A stretch of DNA of 64,000 nucleotides from assembly GCA_951213105.1 (NCBI GenBank), contig OX578140.1, positions 120,077,653 to 120,141,652 of the forward strand, in the 5' to 3' direction. The notes beneath the pieces are model-generated. The model was not told the origin of the DNA and did not search any database. It worked only from the letters and a program-made list of their open reading frames with translations. The DNA is from Amaurobius ferox (Eukaryota; Arthropoda; Arachnida; Araneae; Amaurobiidae). The position numbers and the translations under genes are program-made. This document shows positions 33,302 to 43,759 of the stretch, in pieces (the stretch's first letter is position 1; each line of letters begins with the position of its first letter).

Positions 33302-35781
33302 ATGGAAAAAAAACGCAATGATTTAACTGTTAAGGACAAAATTGACATTTTGATAATTTACCCAAGATGAGTCTAAGAAATGCTGTTGCTGCACTAAAAA
33401 TCTCTCAGCCATTACTCTGTAAAATGTTAAAGAATCGCGACGAGATTGAAAATAAAGCGCAGTTGAACGCAAATTTGAACTGTAAGCGAAGACGTACTGG
33501 GAAATGTGAAGAAGTCGAATCGGCTTTGACACTGTGGTTTGCCAATGTTAGGGAAAAGGATGCACGCATAAACGGTCCTTTAATGCGGCAGAAAGCTGAA
33601 GATCTTGCTTCTAAAATGTGCAAAAAAAATTTCGTCGCAGCGGACGGGTGGTTTAATCGCAGGAGAAAAAGGGAGAACATTATGTTCAAACGTACCCATG
33701 GGGAAGAAAAGGATGCCGCTTTTCCAGCTGCAAAGGCATGGATTTCCGAAGAATGGCCGAAAATAATCGCTGATTATTCACCCGAAAACATCTACAATGC
33801 TGACGAAACTGGACTTTATTTTCGTGCCTTGTCAGAACATACGTACCTGTTCAAAAACGAGAGCTCTAAGGGATGCAAAATTTCAAAAGAACGTATAACT
33901 GTACTCTGTTGTGCGAGCATGACTGGAAAGAAGAAGAAACTCTTTGTTATCGGAAAAACCAAAAAGCCGAGATGCGTTAAGGATGTTAAGAAATTGCCTG
34001 TTGATTATGCTGCCAATAAAACAGCGTGGATGACAGTTGCTCTATTCAGCGAATGGCTTCTAAAGTGGGATAAAGAATTAGATCACAATATCGTTGTACT
34101 CATCGATAACTGCAGAGCCCACGATGTAAATGTCACATTAAAGCATATCAAAATCATTCTCCTACCTGCCAACACTACATCACTTATCCAACCATGTGAC
34201 TGTAAAAGCGTTTTCAATGATTTAAAAGACTCTTCTGCTTTCACATTCAAATGTAGAAACTGAAATAAACACAATTATCTAGTGGTAAGTACTTAACTCC
34301 AGAACGAATCCGTCTCCCTGGTGAGAAACGAAACTGCTACTCAATGGCTGGGAACAATCAAAAGCAAGTAAAACAACAAGTGAAAAGAAGACTCTATATA
34401 TTTCATTATGGTAAAGGAACATTCTTTAATTGACTTTATGAAGCACAAATAAGACATTATTTCAAACTTAAACACATTTCTCAAAAGACAATTCTAACTC
34501 CTTTAATCATGAGTCAGACTTTCTAAAATTTGTTTCAAAACAATATATCCAGCTTGAAAATCTTTAAGTATAGACATTATTCAAATTTAATAACCTTATC
34601 AAACACTAGTATATGCCAGGGGAGATTGATACAGATATATTACTTTTAAGCTGGCTTTTTTTACATTAAAATTTCTCTAGACATATAACCAGCAATTCAA
34701 TTTTACAATCTCCCAATTAAAGGAAAATTACATACGAACCTAAATTTCGGTTCGGAGGGGCTCTGTCGGTCGAAAAACATCCTGAGAGCAATTTTAGTAA
34801 AGTTAAATTAAAATTTAAAATAGTTTCATTTTTAAATTGGAACAAAATCTATATGCGACCGACAGCCCTCTCGTCCATGGTAAGCTCTCCTCTACTTCCA
34901 AGCGCGTCCCTCTACATTTACTTTTTCTGACGTTACCACACACATATACATATCGCACACGTACATCCAGAACATTGGAAAATAATCAACAAAACCAAAT
35001 TAAAACTCAACGGTTTTTCTTTCTCTCAGCCGGCTGGCAGGCGCGCCTTTTCAAGGTCGCAAACACCCCACAATTTGACCTATTTCCACCGAAAATCGGC
35101 TGAGGGATTCTACATTTACATGACATGAAAAAGAGCATTTTAAAACAAAATATACTTTCACAGATCTCGATACCACATGACCAAGGAATAATTCGTGCAA
35201 TGAAAGCGTATTACTGTGAAGAAATGCGCACTAGGGTTTTGGAAAATATGGAAGGTACGGAACAACTGAGTGCAAACGCGTTAGCAAAGAAGACGAATGT
35301 CCTTCAGGCTCTCCATCTTTTGACAATGTCGTGGGATCGAGTGTCCGAGAATACAATTAAGAACTGTTTCTCGCACGGTGGATTCGTTAAAGCGGACGAA
35401 GGTATGGATGTACCGGAATTTGATGAAACAGTACTCATACCATCCGACATGACTGAAAATGACTTTGCAGAATGGATGTCTATAGATGAGAATGCCCAAG
35501 TGGCTACAACAATGACTGATGAAGATGTATGCCGAGCTGTATCGTGTTCTATCGAAGAAAACGATGAAAAAGCATCGGATGAAGATGAGGACGAAGCTGA
35601 AAACCTTGTTGAGAATCCTCCAACTGCTACTGAAATGAGAGGGGCTCTCCGTATTTTGGGACTCGGGGTGCAACACAGAGGCACTGTTGGGGACTTTCGC
35701 GAACAGTACAGATATGAAAGTTTTATAAATAATTTGCTGAGACAAAATACAAGGCAGACAACTTTGAAAGACTTTTTTTAA
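33302..35781 (+). pseudogene. Tigger transposase, frameshifted and split by ~980-bp insert
   Basis: ATG at 33302 opens MEKKRNDLTVKDKIDILIIY; a frameshift near 33365 leads to MSLRNAVAALKISQ (33367), the N-terminal helix-turn-helix. A CENP-B-type second HTH follows (residues ~50-110 of that frame). The DDD core has NIYNADETGLYF, HNIVVLIDNCRAHD and NTTSLIQPCD (third Asp at 34198-34200). Directly after this Asp an insert of about 980 bp begins, and the protein resumes at 35179 with DQGIIRAMKAYYCEEM, running to LKDFF. The C-terminal part has an acidic stretch. Such transposases cut and paste their own element. The insert is not removable as a GT-AG intron in frame, so the gene is broken. Confidence 0.88.
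34201..35178. other. Insert of unknown type inside the Tigger transposase
   Basis: The insert lies between two copies of TGAC (34197-34200, 35178-35181). It is A+T-rich on the left. In its right half CTCTGTCGGTCG (34761-34772) and CGACCGACAG (34857-34866) can pair, and a CCGAAAATCGG palindrome sits near 35089. It shows no recognised coding sequence; the 88-codon frame at 34837 is unassigned. Confidence 0.55.
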
Positions 35782-36000
35782 TTGATCTATTTTAACGATT
35801 TGTTTAAAATAGTGTTTGTGTGAATCTTTTAAATCTTAGTGAATCTTTTAAATTTGTAGTAGCTGCAGAAATACAGTAAATATTAACTTTTAAAATCAAA
35901 ATTTTATGTTTCTGATACTTTTTGTTTATTGTTATCAATCGGTTATTGTTATTAAATGGCATCTGTCCCAAAGCGATCACATTAAGCGGCACCTACTGTA

Positions 36001-36765
36001 TATATTTTTTATTTTTTTATTTTATCTTTATATCTCTAATTTTTGGGTTTGAAACTTATAAATTTGTATAGTCCTTTGGTTAAACATGCAGAAGTATTTC
36101 CTATAATTCTCATCAGATGGCGTTCTCTTGTACTCTTTCCTAATACTTTGTTTAGTGCAACGAAAATGTGTCTTGTATAATGGTGAAGAAAGGTAAGACT
36201 TCTATTCTATCTGAATCATTGTGGATTGTTGGTTAGATTGCTTATATGTTTGCTTAATGCACTTTCATTATATTCCTTCCAATTTCCTTTTGCTTATTTT
36301 TGTTATTTTCGTTAATGTTATTGTCTGGAAATGTGTCGGATCTTTTGACGTTATTTCGGCCATGTGGCTGTATCGTTGAGCGAAACACATTTGGAACCTC
36401 TGTGGATGCAAAGATCCTTGATAAGCTGGATTCACAGAGCTTCTATCCTATTTCATATTTTCGGATTGTATCTTTTCTCTTATTTTGTCATTTTAATATT
36501 TTGAGCCTCCAGATTTTGATAATCCTTTGTTGTTTGAACTTGATTAGTATGCTTCGCTCTTGAATGCTGAGAAATTCATGTGTAATATTCATATTTGAAA
36601 TTTAGATCATTTTGTCTTTTATGGTAGCATTGTTTTCCTTTTGTCTGATATTTCCTATCATATCATATTTAATTAATTTTCCTCCGTATTGTTTTTGAAC
36701 CAGGGTATGACACTTATCATGTTTTAAATTAGTATAACCATTTTATTTTTATTTTTAATTTTATC

Positions 36766-36775
<10 letters not shown>
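36001..36775 (+). mobile_element. Penelope-like plus copy, part 2 (3' region)
   Basis: This continues the plus copy after the Tigger insertion. It matches the complement of 30345-29585 almost base for base, including GGCGTTCTCTTGTACTCTTT and GAACCAGGGTATGACACTTA. The 87-codon frame at 36300-36563 repeats the minus copy and has no known domain. It ends in ATCTTATTTA followed by a TA microsatellite (36772-36802). Confidence 0.85.
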
Positions 36776-36802
<27 letters not shown>

Positions 36803-36805
<3 letters not shown>

Positions 36806-37024
36806 TCATGTGAATTATTGATATTTAAAATTAAGATCATTTTGTCTTATATGGTAGCACTGTTTTCCTATTGTCTGATATTTCCTTTCATATCCTCTTT
36901 ACTTAATTTTCCTACGTATTGTTTTTGAACCAGGGTATGACACTGATCATGTATTAAATTAGTCTTACTATTTTTATTTTATTTTTAATTTTATCTTTTT
37001 TATTATACATATATATATATATAT
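36803..37024 (+). repeat. Tandem, diverged extra copy of the Penelope 3' tail
   Basis: AATTCATGTGAATTATTGAT, then ATCATTTTGTCTTATATGGT and TTTTTGAACCAGGGTATGAC repeat the final ~200 bp of the copy just upstream (36570-36775) with about a dozen differences, ending in a second TA microsatellite (37005-37024). A tail-only tandem unit is consistent with Penelope-like tandem insertions. From 37025 to 37434 nothing is recognised. Confidence 0.75.
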
Positions 37025-37436
37025 AACAAAGTTTCTGTTTTGCAATTTTTCATCTTACACACAATTCTTGCATTTACACCATGTATGTTTATGCAGGTAT
37101 AAGGGGATTAGTACTTTAAGTACCTGCATTACATATATGATTTATAAAAATATTTGCATTTAAATGTGTAGTTAAAAAAAAATGTTCCCCCTTCCTTACC
37201 ACTGTGCCCACTTATATCCGTTACAGCCCTCTTAAGTTCTAAACGGTGAGAGCTTAGGCCATAAAGTTGGTGTCTAGGTATAGTAAAAAGGCTATGTGCT
37301 ACTCTATGAGACAACTTACAACGCCATCTATCGGCAAATTTTAGAATTAGTGGTCCTATCTCGTAAACGGTGAAAGATACATGAAAAAAGTCAATTAGAA
37401 AGTTGTAGAACCCTCTCGATTTAGAATGAAAAGATA

Positions 37437-39021
37437 CCTTGCGCACATTAATACTCAAAACAGAATGCAAAAAATGAACATTTGTTTGATCACGATTTCA
37501 AAAACTGTCATATCATAAAGAGTGGAAGAAAGAAACTGAGACACTTCCCTGTCTTCAGGATCATTTATTTACAATAGTATATTGCTCAAAATGCTCTCCA
37601 TTAGCCACTATACACATTTGCACTCTGGACTAGATTTCTCACTGCACACTGTGCATCATGGCAGGCGTTACGGACGCACAAGCATCAGTAATTCGGCGTC
37701 GAAGATTCTGCAATATTGGCAGAGGGGTCGCATATACCTGCCCTTTTATGTGTCCCCGTAAGAAGTCCAATGGGGTCAAGTCAGGTGAGTGTGGGGTCCA
37801 CTCGATGGAACCACCATACCAGATAACTTGATTCTGTAATGTCTCTATTAGGTACTACTGAATGTTTGAAATCTTATGCGGAGGTGAGCCGTCATGTTGG
37901 AACTATACATTTAGGAGTTGGTGCAATGGTAGATTCTCAACAAAGTCGGTTATTACATCCTGCAGAAGCTGCAAGTACCGTTGTCCCGTTAACGTGCCCT
38001 CGTAAAATACTGGTCCAATGAGCCTGTCATTAAAAATTCTGCACCAAACATTAATAGACCAGCGTTGTTGATGTCGAACTTCGACGGCATATCTCGGATT
38101 TTCCAGCGACCAGGTATGAACGTACTGTCTATTAAACATTCCGTTCCTCAAAAAACATGCCTCATCCGTCCATATTATGTTTGCCAGGAATGTTGGGTGG
38201 ACCTCTAAGTTATTCATCAAAGTTGCACCACGTGTAACGTCTCTTAGCATCTCTTGGCAGCAATCCCTGCACAGGTGTGGATCGGTATAGATGAGCACCT
38301 GAATCATTCAGGATTTTCCAGATGGGGCTTTTTGAGAGGCTACAATTTTCACTGATCATTCTTCTGCTGCTCTGAGGATGGGTGAGAGCATATGCTAGCA
38401 CATCTTCAGGTTGCACTTTGCGTCCTACATTACGAGGTGTACGAATTCGAGGTCGGCTGGTCACGCAGCCCGTCTCCCTTAAACGTTTTACAACTTTTAA
38501 GATGGTCTGCCGTGTAGGATGCGGGCCTTGAGGGAAACATTCACGATACAGCCTTGCAGCTGATTTTGCCTGACGCCCACATTCACCGTAAATTAACAAC
38601 ATCTTGCAATACTCGTTACTGCAAAATTTTGCCATAACTCTCCGCTTTAACGTACAACCCAGCAGAAACATCCTTTTTATAGTAGTAGTCTCTGGTGAAC
38701 AGGTATGATGTTCCATCCTCATTTGCATAATACATGAGATCCATATGATTTTTATACCAGACATGGTTGAGTTGAGCTGTGTGTTTGGAGAGAAGATTTC
38801 GCAAGATCAGCAGAGTTTTTATGGTTTGTAGGGACATTCAATAAAACACGCAACCGGTGGGGACAGAACCACGGTCCTCATGAATGTGAATCACATGCAT
38901 TTCCCCTGTGCCACAACACAGGCTCGTATTTAGTCCGTAAGGTGGTCTTTTCTCGCTTTGCTTCACAATCAAACAAATGTTCATTTTTTGCATTCTGTTT
39001 TGAGTATTAATGTGCGCAAGG
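37437..39021 (-). mobile_element. Tc1/mariner-superfamily element with long TIRs, 1585 bp
   Basis: Ends CCTTGCGCACATTAATACTC are inverted at the two edges and match for about 53 bp (37437-37489, 38969-39021), flanked by TA (37435-37436, 39022-39023). The minus strand carries a broken transposase (38635-37600). TIRs that remain perfect as far as I read suggest a moderately young copy despite the broken ORF. Confidence 0.93.
37600..38635 (-). pseudogene. Mariner-type transposase with DUF4817-like N-terminus
   Basis: From ATG 38635: MAKFCSNEYCKMLLIYGECG, ARLYRECFPQGPHPTRQTIL and VVKRLRETGCV form the N-terminal helix-turn-helix. After a frameshift near 38290 the DDE core gives NIIWTDEACFLRNGMFNRQY (first Asp), VHTWSLENPRYAVEV, then SINVWCRIFNDRLIGPVFYE. 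Further shifts and a stop near 37903 follow. The end reads SIEWTPHSPDLTPLDFLRGH (third catalytic Asp region) and LRRRITDACASVTPAMMHSV. The family is common in arthropods and does cut-and-paste transposition. At least two frameshifts disable it. Confidence 0.87.
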
Positions 39022-39567
39022 TAATAATAATTGATACATAAACAACTATACTAAGAATTAGAAGAAAAATAAATGGGTTTGAGAAACCAAATATAAAAAT
39101 AATAGAATCCAAGTAAGTTGAAAAAGCATTGCACATTTTGCAGCTGGCAACTTTGCAGTTGGCCATTAAACTTTATGAACCTACCAGCCAGTAGCTGCTA
39201 ACCAAAAATGGGAATTTCAAGCTTTAGTATACATTCGTCAAAAACTCAGAGTTGCGATTTTCGACATGATTTAAATACTTTCCCTATACTTTACCATGTA
39301 TTATAGGGAAGGTAATTAGATGTTTTTTTAATGTTTATTTTTATTAAAAAAAATAGTAAAAACATATTTTACATCGAAAAAGGAAAATATGCATACATCA
39401 TTGAGCAAAAGTTAAAATAAATACAGCATAAATCTGTTTCGAGGATATATTAATCTCATTCATTAGTGCTAAAAGATCAACAAAGACTTCATCAAAGTTA
39501 AGAAGTGAAATAAGCCTATTAACTACGTAATAGTTATACAAAATAGCATCTTTTTTATTTATTTTCT

Positions 39568-39780
39568 TTCCAGACCATCTGACCAATCCGAAGGTGTAAG
39601 GTAACTGGTTGGATAGGCAGGAGAGTGTCATACAATTTAGACCAAAACTCTATGAGGGTAGCAACCACAGGGCCCATACCATCTTTTCCTGAACCCATTA
39701 CCTCTCAGATAGACCACTTTCTAACCTACAGATTTAATGTGCCCATATTCTGCATAAACACAGAGATAGTGACATCTATA
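39568..39780 (-). mobile_element. Degenerate tRNA-SINE copy
   Basis: The text CAGACCATCTGACCAATCCG, GGTGTAAGGTAACTGGTTGG, CCACAGGGCCCATACCAT, CAGATTTAATGTGCCCATAT and CTGCATAAACAC follows the SINE body order on the minus strand, with many changes. The tRNA head is not recognisable. It is the oldest copy in the window. From 39024 to 39567 and 39781 to 40690 I see nothing else. Confidence 0.7.
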
Positions 39781-40690
39781 TGGGAATGGTCTAAAATGAC
39801 ATCTGTAAGTTTGAAATTAATGAAATATCAACGTATATAAATGGAAAATTGTCTAAAATATCACTTAATATTTTTGAAAATAAATAATGGCATGTATGTA
39901 CTTTATTTTAATTCGAAGCAAGCTTCGCATCTGAATATTCAAACAGTATTCAGTTATTTCATAGGAATTCATCCATGACAAATTACAAAATGATTGCTCA
40001 CTATACACAAGATGAAAATAAATTTTCATAACGAGAGTTAAAATAATTTTCATATTACTATAAAGTAGACCCCTCCTGCTGATAATTTTACATATGCGGC
40101 ACATTTCTTTCAATCAAGAGCCAAATACAGCCCTGAAATATAAAAATATTTCCGACTCCTGATTTAAACTATAACTTAAGGAAATGTGAACTTCAAATAA
40201 TTTATTTCCATCTTTTCTACTTGCCAGTGATTTTAACCTCTATTATTATTTTGAATTCACTTTTTGCATAAAGAAAACCCATATAATTAATATGCAACTG
40301 ACATAATAAAAGTTAATTGAAAAACTGAAGTACTAAAGGTAATGGTTCAATTACAACACTTAACCACTCCCTCTTAAACCACGCCTTACATTACAGTGGT
40401 ATTTACCCACCTTTTTCCTTAATAAATAATAATAAAAAAACACTTAAAAGTAATTAAATATTATATATGTATTTTAAAATTTGTACCTACCTCTTTTTTT
40501 AGTTCTTAATAATACTATTACAACAAGGAATATTAATATTTCTGTTTCTTTCTGAAATAGATTAAAAAAATTTTTATTCATGTACACTCAATTTAAAAAA
40601 CATATACTAAAGTTTTCAGTTTATAATTCAACATAGATAAGAAATAGGCAAGGGGATTCCAATCCCTCCTTAAACATCTTTTAAAGAAAT

Positions 40691-40885
40691 ACAGTCATAC
40701 TCTGGACTTATATACCCTCAATTTACATACACTTTGCATGGAACCATCACCCCAAAGTTATGGTGTTTACTTCTGGATTATGTACACTTTGTATATACAA
40801 CTGCTCACACAATGAATTACTTCTACCAGTCGAAAGCCCAGGCCAACCGACTCGTCCGAAGACTAAGAGTAGCAAGTTACTTCTA
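40691..40885 (+). repeat. Possible pogo/Tigger-like terminal region, CpG-decayed
   Basis: It starts CAGTCATACTCTGGACTTAT and continues with ACTTTGCATGGAACCATCAC, TTACTTCTGGATTATGTACA and CCGACTCGTCCGAAGAC. The CAGT start and ACTTAT/ACTTTG phrasing resemble Tigger-like ends in which CG has become CA or TG. No partner end was found. The small frames at 40734 and 40760 are by-products. Confidence 0.3.
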
Positions 40886-41091
40886 CCTGTGTATGTTTCA
40901 TCAGATTATTTTCAAAGATGCCACTGCTTTGAATCTTTCTGTATTTGACTGTTTCTCTTTAACTTGTGAATGTTAAAATTAGTATGTACTCAAAAGTTAA
41001 AGTCTTGCAACTCATTGTGTAAAGAAAAATGATATGAGTATGAATTATAACAAATCTGGTGAAGTAAAAAATGATAGATGTTACTTTCGTC

Positions 41092-41195
41092 ACACTTATT
41101 AAAAGAGGGAAAGAGCCTCCAGTACCTGGGTTGCCCCGTGGCAGAAAATTATTCCACTTTCTGAGACAAGCCTCACTAACACCAATTTCTTTCTG
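41092..41195 (-). other. Small G+C-richer island, possible exon, unassigned
   Basis: On the minus strand a good acceptor-like ATCATATTGCAG precedes an open stretch reading KEIGVSEACLRKWNNFLPRG and then NPGTGGSFPLL, followed by AATAAGTGTGA, which could be a weak donor. The composition is richer in G+C than the neighbours. I do not recognise the peptide on either strand (the plus frame reads RGKEPPVPGLPRGRKLFHFL). It may equally be a repeat fragment. Confidence 0.2.
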
Positions 41196-41991
41196 CAATA
41201 TGATATTTTTTACAATAAAAATGCTGTACAATGAATTTACAAATAACACAATTAGAAAAGAAATATATTAGCAGTAACACTTTCAATGTTTTAAAGTTAT
41301 TCTAATTTCTTTATTTGTTGATCCCATAAACATTTGCCAGCTGTAAACATTTCGGAAAATACTTCTGCTCCATTGGGGGAACTTCTTCAAAATTTACACT
41401 ATTTAAAGTCAATTGCATATATTTGTATGTATCAGGGTTCATACAAATTCAGCAAAAAAAAAAAAAAAAAAAGTAATTATGTACTGGGTAAAATTGTACA
41501 ATTTCTATAAAATAAAGATTTAATTACATTCATTCTGTATTTCATAATATAATTTCAAATTTGATATCTAACTAGTGAGGCTCGCAGGTAGTCTGCCTGC
41601 AAATAATTAAAAAAATTAGTTTATTCATAGGATATTTTCTACTATAATAAAGGAAAATCCCCAATCCCCATTAGTGTAGCCATAACACAAAAGGGAGTAT
41701 TATAATATTTCACTGTTGTAAATAAATTAAAAATGAGTCCAATATACAGCTTCGCTTTTAGTAACTGATGCCATATGCAACATAGAACTCTGGAATACAG
41801 CTCTGTATATATAGATTATTAAAAATTCAAAATAATATAAGATTCATTATATCATCCCTTACTTGACTAAATTAATTTTATTCATTTGACTTCAAATTTT
41901 AAGTTTTATAAAGGATAATATAATTTATAATATATGTGTGATATATATATATATATATATATGCTATTTATGGACTATATAATCGTAAATG

Positions 41992-43535
41992 CACTCACTT
42001 CCAAAAGTTCAGCACACACTGCAAATTTTCATTTCTCGAAAGCATATTTGAATTTGAGTGGCTGAAAATCGCTGTGGATGTAGATGACAGTATGCAAATA
42101 TCGTAAGTTACAGCCATACAGCCAATCACGATTGACTGCCCATATATATCCTAATTAGGCAGTCATTGAAGAAGCCAGCATTCTGAAGTGTTTGAGGAGG
42201 TGCATTTAAATGCTGATACGAGTATTTATAACTTTTGTAGGATTATTTTTGATGATATTCATGTTTCTATGGCTGAAAGAAGACAAATGACAGATAGTGA
42301 ACGCTGGTGTGCTGTCAGATGCATTGAAGCAGGACAGTCAATCAAAGATGTCACTATTTTCTTTGGCATTGATCATTCGGTAATTTCTCGATTATGGAAA
42401 CAATTCCAAACAAGTCAAACAATTGTCCGAAGACCTGTGCCTAGCTATCCAAGGGTTACCACCCCCTATGATGATATGTATGTTGCTATAGTAGCCAAGT
42501 GGAATCGGCGAGCAACTTACACAACTGTTACATCCATGGTTGCAGCGGCACTTGGTAAGTCAATATATGCCAGTACTGTGCACTGAAGGCTCCATGTGAA
42601 GAGACTGTATGCCCGAGTACCACATTTTTGTGTTTCATTAACCATCCAAGTCAGAGGGGCAAGATTAAAGTGGTTTCGCCAACATGTCAATTGGATTGTC
42701 TCAGATTGGTGCAACGTCCTGTTCAGGGATGAGTCCAGATTTGTCCTGGAATCAGATGATAAGCATATAAGGGTCTGGAAAGAATAAGGCTCACGCAATC
42801 AGGCCAAGAACATCATCTAACATCACGCATTCAGTGGTGGCAGCATCATGATGTGGGCTGGAATTTCTATGGCATATCGCACAGAGCTGCACATATTTAA
42901 AGGCGGTTCTGTAACAACTGCGTGGTATCGGGATGAAGTACTAGACCCCACTGTAAGATTCTACGCTGCAGCAGTTGGTCCTGATTTCCTCCTTATAGAC
43001 TATAATGCCCGTCCCCTTCAAGCTAACATTGTTGACGAATACCTGGAAAGTGAGGGAATTTCTCGTATGGAGTGGCCGGCGTATTTCCCAGACCTTAATC
43101 CAATGAAAACCTTTGAGATGCTCTCCGGCGTGCTGTCTTTGCACGTTTACCTTCTCCAGCCAGTCTCAGAGAGTTAGAAACTGCCCTATTGGAGGAATGG
43201 CTATTGCTCACATCTGCGATGATTGATCACCTCATTGAAAGCATGGAAAATCATTGTAAAGTTTGTATGAAGGTCTGGGGTGGTCACATAGCATATTAAT
43301 GCAAGTTTTCTTTAGTTTGTTTGCCTTTAAACATAATTTTGTTAATGACCCAAATGTGACTTCATCATATAACTTACAAAAAGTAAATTTTTTTTTTCAT
43401 CTTTGTACATAATTCTTGTTTTCTTTAATGCATAAACACTTTTGCTATTTTCATATACAATTTTGAGTTAATCAAAGCTTTACTTGTCCATTTTTGTTAA
43501 TTTTACCGTCCGTGCTTAACTTTTGGAAGCCAGTG
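41992..43535 (+). mobile_element. Tc1-like element, 1544 bp
   Basis: The left end CACTCACTTCCAAAAGTTCA (41992) and right end, complement CACTGGCTTCCAAAAGTTAA (to 43535), are terminal inverted repeats with a few differences. TA follows on the right (43536-43537); the left TA is lost. A broken transposase occupies 42269-43299. Between 41280 and 41990 only A+T-rich DNA is seen, with an A run near 41454-41472 and a TA microsatellite just outside the left end. Confidence 0.88.
42269..43299 (+). pseudogene. Tc1-type transposase, stops and lost catalytic residues
   Basis: From ATG 42269: MAERRQMTDSERWCAVRCIE, then AGQSIKDVTIFFGIDHSVIS (paired-like HTH). In-frame stops lie at 42584 (TGA, from a probable CGA Arg codon), 42785 and 42818. 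The DDE part shows CNVLFRDESRFVLESDDKHI (first Asp kept), GGSIMMWAGISMAYRTELHI, then FLLIDYNARP, where families have DDN, so the second catalytic Asp is Tyr. DLNPMK stands where DLNPIE is usual, so the Glu is Lys. A frameshift near 43130 leads to SLRELETALLEEWLLLTSAM and the terminal GGHIAY (stop 43297-43299). The family performs TA-targeted cut-and-paste; this copy is dead. Confidence 0.9.
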
Positions 43536-43759
43536 TATATTTTATCCTATATATATTTTTCACAAAACTATTAACAGAATTTCCCCCAGGATTGAAAAAG
43601 AGCAAGGTGCTATAATAATCTAAAAAAGGACACTCTATAAAAATGGGCGCATAAAATAATCGAAGGCATCAAGTTATAGAGCACTGATAATAAATGGGAT
43701 TTTTTGTTGTAAACATACTCATTGTTGAATAGCTATCATTGTATATATGTAAGTATATA

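Larger units (their letters stand above)
32819..35998 (+). mobile_element. Tigger/pogo DNA transposon, 3180 bp, full ends
   Basis: Terminal inverted repeats begin CAGTAGGTGCCGCTTAATGT at 32819 and end with the complement at 35998, at least 25 bp matching. TA is duplicated on each side (32817-32818, 35999-36000), as expected for Tc1/mariner-pogo elements. It lies in the T/A-rich 3' tract of the Penelope plus copy, so it came later. It codes for a disrupted transposase (33302-35781). Confidence 0.95.

Noticed and set aside
34201..35178. Intron in the Tigger transposase
   Set aside because: A good acceptor-like CTTTCACAG exists, but no GT donor joins LIQPCD to QGII in frame.
35281..35745. Long minus-strand frames opposite the Tigger C-terminus
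   Set aside because: They are shadows of the plus-strand transposase, which has clear motifs.
41415..41475. CAGGGTTCATACAAATTC as a hAT end
   Set aside because: No inverted partner was found in the window.
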